Below, piece by piece: positions 7,732 through 16,597 of a stretch of DNA of 64,000 nucleotides. Below the pieces are notes generated by a model. The model saw nothing but the letters and a program-made list of their open reading frames with translations, was not told the origin of the DNA and did not search any database. The stretch covers positions 144,309 to 208,308 of the forward strand of contig CALVMW010000001.1 in assembly GCA_944349335.1 (NCBI GenBank), in the 5' to 3' direction. The position numbers and the translations under genes are program-made. Origin of the DNA: an uncultured Bacilli bacterium (GTDB taxonomy: Bacteria; Bacillota_I; Bacilli_A; RFN20; CAG-288). Numbering within the stretch: position 1 is the first letter of the stretch; each line of letters starts with the position of its first letter.

Positions 7732-8286
7732 TTATAAAATACCGTCTAACAATGTTTTAATCGCTAAAGCGATAAAGATTATCGCAGCGATCAAATCTGA
7801 ATACTTAGCTAAGTACTTACCGATTTTGCTTCCTAATAATCCCATTATTGAACTTGTAACAAATGTTGTTAAACCGATCATAGAAAAGATAAACATCGCA
7901 TCGGGAATCGTTCTATTAAGATAGACAAAACCGATACAAAGAGCATCGATAGAAGTTGCGATAGCCTCAACAATAATAGTGACTATACTTAACTTCTTCT
8001 CTTCAATCTCTTCTTTTTTAATAAGAGAACGTATAAAGGAATAGAGTGACTTTAAACCGAGCAAAAGTAATAAAGCAAAACCGATCCAAGGGATATATTG
8101 ATTGAGGACATCTTGGAATGAATAACCGATAAAATAAGCGATAGTCGGCATTAAGAATTGGAAAATGCCAAAGATAAAAGCGATGATAATAAGCTTATAA
8201 TACTTTACCTTACTATTCATGCCATTAATAGCATTCATAGTCATCGCATCAAAAGACATCGACAAGGCGGTTAAAAAGATATCCAT
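7732..8286 (-). CDS. mntP: Manganese efflux pump, MntP family
   Basis: Six-segment membrane protein of 184 residues made of two homologous three-helix halves. Each half carries the conserved acidic motif of the family: SMSFDAMTMNAINGM in the first and ATSIDALCIGF in the second. The family exports Mn2+ (YtaF relatives have sporulation roles). The start is the ATG at 8286, preceded by GGAGAT. A TTG further upstream is part of that Shine-Dalgarno sequence itself. It follows the tRNA operon terminator and could receive read-through; no mntP-type riboswitch is visible. Confidence 0.85.
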   Translation of the reverse strand: MDIFLTALSMSFDAMTMNAINGMNSKVKYYKLIIIAFIFGIFQFLMPTIAYFIGYSFQDVLNQYIPWIGFALLLLLGLKSLYSFIRSLIKKEEIEEKKLSIVTIIVEAIATSIDALCIGFVYLNRTIPDAMFIFSMIGLTTFVTSSIMGLLGSKIGKYLAKYSDLIAAIIFIALAIKTLLDGIL

Positions 8287-8299
8287 CTTAATCTCCAAT

Positions 8300-8324
8300 A
8301 AAAAAAGTCTGAATTAATCAGACT
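8300..8324 (-). terminator. Terminator of the tRNA operon
   Basis: AGTCTGA pairs with TCAGACT around a 5-base loop. On the minus strand it is followed by seven T. It lies just after tRNA-Leu and before mntP. Confidence 0.85.
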
Positions 8325-8326
8325 AA

Positions 8327-8414
8327 TGGTGCCCGGGGCCGGACTTGAACCGGCAAGGATTTAGGGTCCGCAGGATTTTAAGTCCTGTGCGTTTACCAGT
8401 TTCGCCACCTGGGC
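8327..8414 (-). tRNA. tRNA-Leu (anticodon UAA)
   Basis: Class II tRNA with a long variable arm, encoded CCA end and anticodon loop CTTAAAA. The acceptor stem (GCCCAGG with CCCGGGC) has an A5-C68 mismatch where A-U or G-C would be expected. Last gene of the five-tRNA operon. Confidence 0.95.
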
Positions 8415-8421
8415 AAGTGAA

Positions 8422-8497
8422 TGGTGACTCGTACGAGATTTGAACTCGTGGCCCCATGATTAAAAGTCATGTGCTCTACCGGCTGAGCTAACGAGTC
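8422..8497 (-). tRNA. tRNA-Lys (anticodon UUU)
   Basis: Perfect 7-pair acceptor stem (GACTCGT with ACGAGTC), anticodon loop CTTTTAA, TTCAAAT T-loop and encoded CCA. A substrate of MnmA encoded in this window. Confidence 0.96.
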
Positions 8498-8508
8498 AAC
8501 TCAACTTT

Positions 8509-8584
8509 TGGCTGGGGTAGGTGGATTCGAACCACCGCAATGTCAGAGTCAAAGTCTGATGCCTTACCACTTGGCTATACCCCA
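8509..8584 (-). tRNA. tRNA-Gln (anticodon UUG)
   Basis: Acceptor stem TGGGGTA with TACCCCA, discriminator G, anticodon loop CTTTGAC, TTCGAAT T-loop and encoded CCA. Confidence 0.96.
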
Positions 8585-8605
8585 AGATAGACAAGCTTTA
8601 AGAGA

Positions 8606-8689
8606 TGGTGGGCGGGGGTGGATTCGAACCACCGAACCCGAAGGAACAGATTTACAGTCTGCCGCGTTTGGCCGCTTCGCTACTCGCCC
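8606..8689 (-). tRNA. tRNA-Tyr (anticodon GUA)
   Basis: Class II tRNA with anticodon loop CTGTAAA, long variable arm and encoded CCA. The acceptor stem GGGCGAG with CCCGCCC contains an A6-C67 mismatch. GUA is also the anticodon modified by queuosine, which fits the queT gene nearby. Confidence 0.95.
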
Positions 8690-8703
8690 AATTACCTTAA
8701 CAA

Positions 8704-8779
8704 TGGTGGATGCTAAGAGGTTTGAACTCCTGACCTCCGCCGTGTAAAGGCGATGCTCTGCCAACTGAGCTAAGCATCC
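8704..8779 (-). tRNA. tRNA-Val (anticodon UAC)
   Basis: Acceptor stem GGATGCT with AGCATCC, anticodon loop CTTTACA, TTCAAAC T-loop, encoded CCA. First gene of the operon. Confidence 0.96.
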
Positions 8780-8798
8780 ATTTTTTTAGCGCTTTAAT

Positions 8799-8827
8799 AT
8801 ACTATCAAAGTCTCTAAATATAATCAA
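8799..8827 (-). promoter_or_regulatory. Promoter of the tRNA operon
   Basis: TTGATT (8822-8827), 17-base spacer, TAGTAT (8799-8804) on the minus strand, about 20 bases before tRNA-Val. Confidence 0.75.
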
Positions 8828-8945
8828 GCATAAAATTAAAAAAGACAATAATTTTTTTATAGTCTTTTTTAAAGTAAAAAAATACAACTCTAATTCACTA
8901 GGCAAATAATACGGAAATGTGTTTTAGCTATTTTAAAACTATAAT

Positions 8946-8972
8946 AAAAAGGGTGAGAATATCTCACCCTTT
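8946..8972 (-). terminator. Terminator of the collagen-like lipoprotein gene
   Basis: GGGTGAGA (8951-8958) pairs with TCTCACCC (8962-8969) with a 3-base loop, followed by five T on the minus strand. Confidence 0.85.
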
Positions 8973-8983
8973 ATCTAAATAGA

Positions 8984-11035
8984 TTAAGCAGGTATAACTG
9001 ATAACAAACCATCAGCTTCTATAGCTTTATAAGTATAGTCTGCGGTTAATACTTTATCTAAGTTATCTCTCATAGCTTGACTATCAGTATAATATCCGCC
9101 ATAAATACGGACAAAACCTAATCCATAATCAGGATTAGAGCTATCAATAGAAATAGCAGCTAAAGTACCATCAGTTTCAAATGTACCACCATTGATAGTA
9201 CAAGTTGCTGATGAACCAACACCACCATCATTAGAGTTACCGATAAGAGCAGCAGAGCGATAGCATGAATAATAATATCCGCCATTAATTGTTACAACAG
9301 GATTGAGTTCAGTTTCACCAGCGATATAAAGAGCATAGAAACTTATACTATCTGTTATGCGAGCTAATTCATCAGCAGTATAAGGATGAGTTTCATTTAT
9401 TTCCTCTAATTTTGCTGCATATAATGTTTTAGCTAAATCAGCATCAACAGTTGATGTATATCCTTCATTGATAATAACACTACCATTATTTAACGATGTG
9501 CCGCCTTGTATACCGATAGTAGTTCCACCGTTGATAATAGAACCATCACCAACATTAACACAATAAGTAAATGTACTAGCTCCAGACTCGTCACGGATCT
9601 GATTATTGGATACTGAAACAAATAAGCCATCATTAATGATTACTTCGCTAGTTTGAGCACCGATAGCAAAGTTAGAACAATAGACTTCGACATAATTGAC
9701 TTCAAGTTTGGCAGTAGGATCAACATAGATAGCAGAGCCACCGCTTCTAGAAATATCAGTTAAAGTACCAGCATTGATAGTGACTTTAGAATTAGCAGAA
9801 CATGAGATACAACCTCTTCCGCCTTGAATGACGCCTGTACCAGCAGGATTATCACTAGTAGCAGTTACATCATCTAAAGTAAAAGTACCGCTGATATCGA
9901 AAACATAATTTTGAGTACCTCTTTGAGAACTCTTGTTAGCGAGAGTAATAGTTTTACCATTTAAATCTAAATTGAGATTGACATCAGAAGCAACGGTAAT
10001 AGTTTCAGCTAAAACAAGAGGCTCTTCAATAGAATCAGCAAGCTGAATATAAACATCACCGCTAGTTAATTTAGAGATTTGTGCTAACTCATTAGCATTA
10101 CTAGCGATTAAAGGATCAGCTTGAGTTCCAGTACCAGAAGTAAAGCTGATTTCACTAGCAACACCATCAATAATTCTATTTCCTAAAGCATCATAAACGC
10201 CACCGCGATATAAAACACCATCAATAAAATAATCGCTAGTAGTATTTAAAGCGAAAGTAGCTTGAACAATAAAGCCACCTTTAACCATAGTAGCTTCATA
10301 ACTGTAGACGCCATCAGCATAAACGATATTATCTGTGACATCGATATTATTGACTACTAAACTAGAAGGACTATAGCCTTCATCAGCTATAAGAGTAAAG
10401 GTGACAGCTTGTCCAGCTAAAGCCGAACCGATGCTAGGTAAAACATAGCCGTTTTCACTAGGTAAGATAGTATTAGAATAAGCAGTTAAACCTTCATCAC
10501 CTTTTTCACCAGTATCACCTTTATCGCCTTTGAGATTACCGATATATCTCCAGTTATTAGATTCATCTTTTGTGAAGATATCACCGGTAACATCATTTAA
10601 ATATAAGTCTCCGACTTCACCGATTGTGTCTTCTGGATCAGTAGAACCAACTAACCAAGTAGCTCCATCTTTTCCATCTGTTCCATCAACTCCATCTAAG
10701 CCATCACTTCCATCATTTCCATCTGTTCCAGGAAGTCCATCTTCTCCTTTAATGTTACCGATAAGTGTCCAGCCAGATTCAGTCTTAGCATAGATATCAT
10801 ATGTATCTGTATTTAAGTAAAGATCTCCAATAGCACCTAAATCAGCACTAGGATCAGAAGAACCGAATAACCAAGTAGCACCATCGACACCATTTAAACC
10901 ATCAGCGCCGTTTTGACCATTTTGTCCAGCAGGACCAGTTGGACCAGTGATAGGATCAGTAGTAGTATCAGCACAGGAAGCTAAAGTAATGACGGAAGCA
11001 AGAGCGATTATCGAAGTAAGCAATCTCTTTTTCAT
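8984..11035 (-). CDS. Surface lipoprotein with collagen-like Gly-X-Y tracts and a beta-helix-like region
   Basis: A 683-residue protein with a lipobox (VITLASC, Cys about residue 21), so it should be anchored in the membrane. Three collagen-like tracts follow (GPTGPAGQNGQNGADG at about 31, GTDGNDGSDGLDG at about 100, GDKGDTGEKGDEG at about 168). Between them lie two copies of a roughly 45-residue module containing GATWL, DLYLN and a W..IGN.KG end. A short domain resembling bacterial Ig-like or InlB-type repeats follows, then a long C-terminal region rich in short glycine/asparagine turns and alternating hydrophobics, as in right-handed beta-helices. Likely forms trimeric stalks. SD AAGGAG; own terminator. 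Confidence 0.8.
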   Translation of the reverse strand: MKKRLLTSIIALASVITLASCADTTTDPITGPTGPAGQNGQNGADGLNGVDGATWLFGSSDPSADLGAIGDLYLNTDTYDIYAKTESGWTLIGNIKGEDGLPGTDGNDGSDGLDGVDGTDGKDGATWLVGSTDPEDTIGEVGDLYLNDVTGDIFTKDESNNWRYIGNLKGDKGDTGEKGDEGLTAYSNTILPSENGYVLPSIGSALAGQAVTFTLIADEGYSPSSLVVNNIDVTDNIVYADGVYSYEATMVKGGFIVQATFALNTTSDYFIDGVLYRGGVYDALGNRIIDGVASEISFTSGTGTQADPLIASNANELAQISKLTSGDVYIQLADSIEEPLVLAETITVASDVNLNLDLNGKTITLANKSSQRGTQNYVFDISGTFTLDDVTATSDNPAGTGVIQGGRGCISCSANSKVTINAGTLTDISRSGGSAIYVDPTAKLEVNYVEVYCSNFAIGAQTSEVIINDGLFVSVSNNQIRDESGASTFTYCVNVGDGSIINGGTTIGIQGGTSLNNGSVIINEGYTSTVDADLAKTLYAAKLEEINETHPYTADELARITDSISFYALYIAGETELNPVVTINGGYYYSCYRSAALIGNSNDGGVGSSATCTINGGTFETDGTLAAISIDSSNPDYGLGFVRIYGGYYTDSQAMRDNLDKVLTADYTYKAIEADGLLSVIPA

Positions 11036-11127
11036 TTTTTTCTCCTTTTTGTGTTATATTATATTATATTTTTATTTCATATCGATATAGAAATTATTGA
11101 TACATGAGCATTTTTACATATAAATTA

Positions 11128-11156
11128 AAAAAAGCCAAGATTTACTCCTGGCTTTT
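11128..11156 (-). terminator. Terminator of pgi
   Basis: On the minus strand AAAAGCCA pairs with TGGCTTTT around an 11-base loop, with a run of T after it, about 20 bases past the pgi stop. Confidence 0.75.
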
Positions 11157-11176
11157 CATTTATAAGAAATTTATTT

Positions 11177-12469
11177 TTACTTATTTTCGTAACCGGGTTT
11201 ACCGAGAAGTTTAAACATATTTGATTTATAAATCTCGACACCAGGTTGATTGAAAGGATTGACACCTAATAAATAAGCTGAATAAGCAGTAGCTCTAAAG
11301 AAGAAGTAGAAGAGATTACCAAGATTATAGGCATCCATCTTTTCAATCTCGATAACATTAGCAGGAGAGTGAGAAGAAGTGTGGGCATCTAAAGTGGCAA
11401 TATAGGCTTTATCATTGATATAGGAGAGCTTACGGCCGGCAAGATAATTAAGATTATCTAAATTATCAACATCAGAAGGAACAGTTACATCTAAGATGGG
11501 TTGTGTCTCTTTGATAATTGTTTCAAATAAAACAGGGGAGCCATCTTGAATAAACTGACCCATAGAGTGAAGATCAGTAGTAAAGACACCAGAAGCACAA
11601 AGTAAAGCTTTACCATCTTTACCTTCAGATTCATCAAAGAGCTGCTTTAACCACTCTTCGATCATCTTTTCTTGGATTTCATATGAGACAAACATTTCAG
11701 TAGAGAATTTAGCTTGTTTATGGAGTAAATAACGATTGGCAGCATAGTTATAAGCAGGATTCTTCTTATAATCATGATCTGAATAATCTTTTTCACCATC
11801 TCTTACACCTTTGATAAAGGCGCGGATATCGATTCCAGCACAGGCGATAGGAAGGAGTCCGACAGGAGTAATAACCGAGAATCTACCACCGACATCATCA
11901 GGGATGACAAAAGTTTTATATCCTTCTTTGACAGCTTCAGACTTTAAAGCACCTTTAGCTCTATCAGTTGTAGCAAAGATAGCTTTGCGAGCATATTCTT
12001 TACCATACTTTTCGATTAATAACTCTTTTAAAAGACGGAAAGCGACGGCAGGTTCAGTTGTTGTTCCTGACTTAGAGATAACATTGATAGCAAATTTTTT
12101 GCGGGAAAGATGGTTGATAACTTGATTAGTATATGTTGATGATAATGTATTACCTACATAGATGATTTCAAAACCATCATCAGGGAAGAAACCTTTAATA
12201 GCTTCGATTGCAGCGCGAGCACCTAAGTAAGAGCCGCCGATACCAACAACAGCTAAAGCATCATAATTATGGCGAATATAATCAGCAGTTTTAGCGATGT
12301 CTTCAATATCTCTTTCAGTGAGCCTTGAAGCGTAGTCTAACCAACCTAAGAAATCATTTCCCGCTCCAGTTCTCTCTTCAATCATCTTAGCGATATCTTG
12401 ACCTCTTTCCTCAATCTCTATAAAATCGAGGCTATCAAACGCTTTACCATGACGTGTATAAGTAACCAT
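11177..12469 (-). CDS. pgi: Glucose-6-phosphate isomerase
   Basis: Interconverts glucose 6-phosphate and fructose 6-phosphate in glycolysis. The 430-residue length is that of the short bacterial form. Motifs seen: VGIGGSYLGARA at about residue 76, VISKSGTTTEPA at about 131 (sugar phosphate loop), VGGRFSVITPVGLLP, and the C-terminal FNQPGVEIYK. The Shine-Dalgarno sequence AAGGAGTGA is 6-8 bases from the ATG. It has its own terminator and is monocistronic. With the transketolase and transaldolase it links glycolysis to the pentose phosphate pathway. Confidence 0.97.
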   Translation of the reverse strand: MVTYTRHGKAFDSLDFIEIEERGQDIAKMIEERTGAGNDFLGWLDYASRLTERDIEDIAKTADYIRHNYDALAVVGIGGSYLGARAAIEAIKGFFPDDGFEIIYVGNTLSSTYTNQVINHLSRKKFAINVISKSGTTTEPAVAFRLLKELLIEKYGKEYARKAIFATTDRAKGALKSEAVKEGYKTFVIPDDVGGRFSVITPVGLLPIACAGIDIRAFIKGVRDGEKDYSDHDYKKNPAYNYAANRYLLHKQAKFSTEMFVSYEIQEKMIEEWLKQLFDESEGKDGKALLCASGVFTTDLHSMGQFIQDGSPVLFETIIKETQPILDVTVPSDVDNLDNLNYLAGRKLSYINDKAYIATLDAHTSSHSPANVIEIEKMDAYNLGNLFYFFFRATAYSAYLLGVNPFNQPGVEIYKSNMFKLLGKPGYENK

Positions 12470-12546
12470 AGAATCACTCCTTATATATATTTATATGCAT
12501 TCATAATATAGTCTATTTTTAATTTTTTTCAATATTTTTATTATTT

Positions 12547-13233
12547 TTACTTCTCTTCTAAAAGAGAAAGATCACTTTTATCAGTCACTTTAAACATAAT
12601 CTTTTCCCCCTCTAAAATAGTACACTTCATATTTAATTGTACAGCTAAGGAAAAATCATCAGTCGCCTGTTTTTCTTTTTCATACATCTTTTTTAATGCT
12701 TTAAACGTGAATCTTTGAGGAGTATAAACTAAATACTTATCATCTCTAGGTATATATTCAATTTTTTTATTTTTTAACATTAAGAGGGAATCATTGACTT
12801 TTATAGCGTAAGTGACAGCATCATAATCTTTTTTAGTCTTCATTATCTTCACTAAATGTTTTTCTTTTATAAATGGTCTTGCTCCATCATGAATTAAAAC
12901 ATTAAAATCTTTTTTTCTTCTTATAAAGTATTCTAAAGCTTTTTTTACTGAATCATGTCTAGTTACTGACCCATAGACAATTACTATATTATCTTTTAAG
13001 AGATTCTCTTTTACTAAAAATTCTTTAACTATTTTTTCATCCTCTTTAGAGATAACTAAAATAATCTCTTTAAACAGATTTGATTTAATAAGAGTAATAA
13101 GAGGGTAAAGAAATAAAGGTTTTCCCTTATAAAAATAAAACTGTTTTTTAATGCCAGTCTTCTCTTTAAATCGCAAAGAAGAGCCTGCACATAACAAAAT
13201 AGCGATATCTTGTGATTTTGACAGAGCTTTCAT
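12547..13233 (-). CDS. ispD: 2-C-methyl-D-erythritol 4-phosphate cytidylyltransferase
   Basis: Third step of the MEP isoprenoid pathway: transfers CMP from CTP to methylerythritol phosphate. The fold and order of motifs fit IspD: nucleotide-binding loop CAGSSLRF at residues 15-22 followed by KKQF, GSVTRHDSV (the usual R-x-x-S turn), IHDGARPF, and a C-terminal DDFSLAV. The loop differs from the usual AAGxGxRMG in having Ser for the second Gly. The start has no Shine-Dalgarno site; TGATAAAAT (-10 hexamer 13240-13245) ends 6 bases before ATG, so the mRNA should be leaderless. TarI-type cytidylyltransferases are related alternatives, but ispF in the window favours IspD. Confidence 0.8.
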   Translation of the reverse strand: MKALSKSQDIAILLCAGSSLRFKEKTGIKKQFYFYKGKPLFLYPLITLIKSNLFKEIILVISKEDEKIVKEFLVKENLLKDNIVIVYGSVTRHDSVKKALEYFIRRKKDFNVLIHDGARPFIKEKHLVKIMKTKKDYDAVTYAIKVNDSLLMLKNKKIEYIPRDDKYLVYTPQRFTFKALKKMYEKEKQATDDFSLAVQLNMKCTILEGEKIMFKVTDKSDLSLLEEK

Positions 13234-13285
13234 ATTTAAATTTTATCATTTTTTGATATGATATTCTATGTAGATAGAGGTAATT

Positions 13286-13813
13286 ATGGATTCTTGGTTA
13301 ATATTGATAATCGTCATCGCTGGTGTTCTTGTTCTTTACTTGCTTTTTGCTTTAATAGCTTACTTTTTAATGAAAGGAGCGATGAATAAAGCATACGATG
13401 CTCTAGTAGCTTTAATACCTTATGAAAAAGAGAGACTCGAATTAGTCAAAAAAGTTGCTGACGATTTAAAAAATGATCACTATCGTTTTTCATCCCAGAT
13501 CGATGAATTGATTAAAGAGAACGAAAATGTTTTAGAAAAAAAGCCTGTCGATGTTTCTAAAGCTAAAAATCAAAATGATTTTTTAATACTTTATTTTTCT
13601 AAACTTATCAAAGAGAAAAACTTCGATAAACGTTTTTCAAAATATCAAGAACATCATAAAACATTACAATCTCATCTTTACTTACAATCCTATAATAAAA
13701 ATTCACCATATTACCGCTATGATAAACTAGCTTTCCGTTATAATTCATATTTAAATATGCTCTTCCTTGCTCCCTTCGTTCGTCGCAAATATGAAAGCGC
13801 CCCTATCTTATAA
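13286..13813 (+). CDS. LemA-like membrane-anchored helical protein
   Basis: A 175-residue protein with one N-terminal membrane helix (about residues 4-28) followed by a cytoplasmic or external helical bundle. The end of the protein (RYDKLAFRYNSYLNM, then RRKYESAP) resembles the closing helix and Tyr/Glu motif of LemA proteins, whose biochemical role is not established. The match is by pattern only. It has an AGAGGT ribosome binding site and precedes the pyrophosphatase gene by 11 bases, so ppa and tal may be co-transcribed with it. Confidence 0.5.
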   Translation: MDSWLILIIVIAGVLVLYLLFALIAYFLMKGAMNKAYDALVALIPYEKERLELVKKVADDLKNDHYRFSSQIDELIKENENVLEKKPVDVSKAKNQNDFLILYFSKLIKEKNFDKRFSKYQEHHKTLQSHLYLQSYNKNSPYYRYDKLAFRYNSYLNMLFLAPFVRRKYESAPIL

Positions 13814-13824
13814 AGGAGTAAATT

Positions 13825-14424
13825 ATGAATATTTGGCATGATATAGATAAAAAAAGAGTTCTACCTGAGAGTTTCACCGCAGTTATCGAAATTCCTAAAG
13901 GTTCACATTGTAAATATGAATTAGATAAAACAACTGGTTTGATTAAACTGGATCGCGTCCTTTATACTGCGACTTACTATCCTGCTAATTATGGTTTTAT
14001 CCCTTTGACATATGCAGAAGATAATGACCCTTTAGATGTTCTTGTTCTCTGTGAAGAATCTTTAGTTCCTTTAACATTAGTAGAAGCCCGTCCGATCGGT
14101 ATTATTAGAATGGTCGATTCTGGCTATATTGATGAGAAGATCGTCGCAGTTTGCTCTTCTGATCCTTTCTATTCAAACTATAAAGAATTAAAGGAATTAC
14201 CAGATTATGTCGGTGATGAAATCAGACATTTTTTCCGCGTTTATAAATCTTTAGAAGGAAAGGAGACCTCTGTAACTTCTATCGAAGGAAGAGAAGCGGC
14301 GATCGAAGTTATCAAGAAAGATTTAAAAGCTTATAACGACTATATGGAAGGTCGATTTAAAGCTTATGAACCGATTGAATTTGACGATTTTTTAGATGAA
14401 AGGCAAGCAAAAAGAGTAAAATAA
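13825..14424 (+). CDS. ppa: Inorganic pyrophosphatase, family I
   Basis: Hydrolyses pyrophosphate to phosphate with Mg2+, pulling biosynthetic reactions forward. Family I signatures are present: [22 protein letters not shown], the metal-binding [10 protein letters not shown] and the later ISP-like EIRHFF segment. The 199-residue length is slightly longer than usual, with a charged C-terminal tail. Many Firmicutes use the unrelated family II enzyme, so this type is worth noting. AAGGAG precedes the ATG. Second gene of a LemA-like/ppa/tal unit. Confidence 0.95.
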   Translation: MNIWHDIDKKRVLPESFTAVIEIPKGSHCKYELDKTTGLIKLDRVLYTATYYPANYGFIPLTYAEDNDPLDVLVLCEESLVPLTLVEARPIGIIRMVDSGYIDEKIVAVCSSDPFYSNYKELKELPDYVGDEIRHFFRVYKSLEGKETSVTSIEGREAAIEVIKKDLKAYNDYMEGRFKAYEPIEFDDFLDERQAKRVK

Positions 14425-14438
14425 TCACGGAGGTTATT

Positions 14439-15101
14439 ATGGAATTATTTATCGATACAGCTGATTTAAAAGAGATAGAAGAAGTATCAAAGTATCCATT
14501 TGTAAAAGGAGTAACAACCAATCCTTCCTTGATCGCTAAAGCTAATCTCACTCAAAAAGAAGTGATAACTAGAATAACTTCTTTGATCGATGGACCAATC
14601 TCGGCTGAAGTAACTAAAGAAGACATGGATGGGATGATTGAACAAGCTTTAAAACTTCATGAGATTGATAAAAAGAACATAGTTATTAAACTTCCGATGA
14701 CTATTGAAGGACTTAAAGCCTGCAAATATCTGACTGATAAAGGTATTAAAACAAATGTGACTCTCTGCTTTTCTCTTGCTCAAGCCTTGTTAGCCATGGA
14801 AGCTAATGCAACATACGTATCTCCTTTTATGGGAAGATTAGATGATAATGGCTTCGATAGCTTAGAACTTATCAAAGAATGTGTTCAATTAAAAAAGAAT
14901 TATGGATATAAGACAAAGATTATCGCCGCCTCTATCCGCTCTGTAAAACATGTTGAAGATTGTGCTTTAGCTGGTTCTGATATTGCAACAGTTCCTTATA
15001 AAGTACTGCTAAAACTTATTAAGCATTCTTTAACAGATGCTGGTCTTGAAACTTTTAGACTAGATGCTCAAAAAACCGCAAAATTAGAAGAAAAGAAATA
15101 G
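14439..15101 (+). CDS. tal: Transaldolase (short TalC/MipB type)
   Basis: Transfers a dihydroxyacetone unit between sugar phosphates. The 220-residue TIM barrel starts with [13 protein letters not shown] and TTNPSLI. The Schiff-base lysine is in IVIKLPMT at about residue 83, followed by [10 protein letters not shown] and [10 protein letters not shown]. The short type includes both transaldolases and fructose-6-phosphate aldolases, which cannot be separated by eye; the presence of a transketolase supports transaldolase. The stop codon lies inside the terminator at 15096-15126. GGAGG precedes the ATG. Confidence 0.9.
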   Translation: MELFIDTADLKEIEEVSKYPFVKGVTTNPSLIAKANLTQKEVITRITSLIDGPISAEVTKEDMDGMIEQALKLHEIDKKNIVIKLPMTIEGLKACKYLTDKGIKTNVTLCFSLAQALLAMEANATYVSPFMGRLDDNGFDSLELIKECVQLKKNYGYKTKIIAASIRSVKHVEDCALAGSDIATVPYKVLLKLIKHSLTDAGLETFRLDAQKTAKLEEKK

Positions 15102-15126
15102 TCAGGAATATTCCTGACTATTTTTT
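15096..15126. terminator. Bidirectional terminator between tal and the 5'-nucleotidase gene
   Basis: A 28-base perfect palindrome (15096-15123) with flanking A and T runs. It contains the tal stop codon and ends at the stop codon of the convergent gene. Confidence 0.85.
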
Positions 15127-16597
15127 ATCGATAATCACTAGCGTAAATAACTTCTTGACTTACTAAATAAGATGTGACTAAATCGCGCGAATATAATATT
15201 TCACCATCATAATTTAGCTCTACACCTGGATCATCAAAAACATTTAAGAAGTAACTAGAAGTTGAGACATAATCGATAGTGACAACATCATAAGTCTTGC
15301 TTCTATCTAAACCTTGAGGAGTAAAATAGTAATAATAATCTTCATCTAAAAAATAGTAAAGAGAATCACCGCTCAAATCATCAACTTTTCGACAAGCGTT
15401 ATCGAAAGGTAATATTCGATAAATATCAGAGCGGGAAACAGGACCAGAATTTAAATTATCGCGGATACCACCGGTATTATAAATTATCATTAAATCATCA
15501 TCAAAAGTATAAAGATCGCTGACTACTTCATACATCGCTGTTAAAACAAGATTAGGAAGTTCTTCGTATCTATTAAAATCTCCGATAAGTTCACAGATAG
15601 TATCATCTCCATCGCTGTTTTCTAATGCGAGATTTAGCTCTTTAAGCAATTCCTCATCTAATAATGAATCATTTAAATCATAGACACTATCGTCATAAGA
15701 AATTCTTTCATACCAAGCAGAACTATTATGATTGTTATCGATATCAAAAGTTATTTTGCCATAACCTTGACCATCACAACCGCCTTGAATATAGGGGATA
15801 TTATAAAATGTTTCATTCTCAAACTGATGAGTATGACCACCGAATATTCCGCTGATGCTATCGTTAAAAGTTGAAGCTAACTTAGCAATATAATCATCAG
15901 AAGAGCCATCGTGAACAAGTAAGAAGATGACATCACATTCTTCTTCTTGTAATTTTATTATCTCATTCTCAACATAAGATAAGTCATCAGAGAAAGTATA
16001 ATCTCCTAACATCTCACTAGAAATATCATTCTCTAAATTTGGACCTATGAGACCGACAATACCATACTTAACACCATTTTGACTAACTATTGTAGAAGGT
16101 TTTAAGAAATCAGCTTGCCTATTTTGACCATCTAAAACATTAGCACCTAATATCGGTATCGGAGAATTTTCACAAATATCTCTTAATACATCGATTCCCC
16201 AATCAAACTCGTGATTACCGACTGCCATCGCTTTAACGCCCATTATATCTAAAAGCTCTAAAGCAAGAAGCTTATCTTCGTGACAGATATAGCTTCCTTG
16301 AATAGTATCACCAGCAGAAACTAAAAAGGAGCTTTCATCAAAATCTTCATCATTTTTAATCATATAATCGAGCCTAGCTAAACCAGGTTCTGAATAATCT
16401 TCATCTAATAAGATAGCTCCATGAAGATCGTTTATGGAATAGATGGTAGCTTGTTCAGGTTTACTAACATTAGTAGAACTTGAGGACGATGAAAGAGAAG
16501 AACTAAAACTTGAATCTATTGAGGAAGTAATGTTAGAAGAGGAGTCAGAACAAGAGAAGAGAAGGAAAAGCGAGAGAAAAAAGAACATCTTTTTCAT
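15125..16597 (-). CDS. Lipoprotein 5'-nucleotidase / metallophosphoesterase (UshA-like)
   Basis: Secreted nucleotide-hydrolysing enzyme. The lipobox FLLFSC gives a lipid anchor, followed by a serine-rich linker of about 25 residues. The metallophosphatase motifs are in order: NDLHG, GDTIQGS, GNHEFDWG, HDGSSDD and GGHTHQ. The C-terminal 5'-nucleotidase domain holds YNTGGIRDNL and RILPFDN, which bind the nucleotide. The length of 490 is typical. It overlaps the inositol-phosphatase-like gene by 4 bases and is the last gene of the ychF-led cluster. Role inferred: salvage of external nucleotides. Confidence 0.88.
   Translation of the reverse strand: MKKMFFFLSLFLLFSCSDSSSNITSSIDSSFSSSLSSSSSSTNVSKPEQATIYSINDLHGAILLDEDYSEPGLARLDYMIKNDEDFDESSFLVSAGDTIQGSYICHEDKLLALELLDIMGVKAMAVGNHEFDWGIDVLRDICENSPIPILGANVLDGQNRQADFLKPSTIVSQNGVKYGIVGLIGPNLENDISSEMLGDYTFSDDLSYVENEIIKLQEEECDVIFLLVHDGSSDDYIAKLASTFNDSISGIFGGHTHQFENETFYNIPYIQGGCDGQGYGKITFDIDNNHNSSAWYERISYDDSVYDLNDSLLDEELLKELNLALENSDGDDTICELIGDFNRYEELPNLVLTAMYEVVSDLYTFDDDLMIIYNTGGIRDNLNSGPVSRSDIYRILPFDNACRKVDDLSGDSLYYFLDEDYYYYFTPQGLDRSKTYDVVTIDYVSTSSYFLNVFDDPGVELNYDGEILYSRDLVTSYLVSQEVIYASDYR

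Noticed and set aside
8508..8764. Two reading frames of 66-79 codons on opposite strands
   Set aside because: They lie entirely across the tRNA genes and read tRNA sequence (for example FEPP and NLLA-like translations of T-arms).
8837..8872. Terminator-like A/T inverted repeat upstream of the tRNA operon
   Set aside because: The stem is almost only A-T with a long loop; too weak to call.
10530..10793. Plus-strand frame rich in Pro and Ser
   Set aside because: It is the mirror image of the Gly-X-Y tracts of the collagen-like gene on the other strand; no ribosome binding site.
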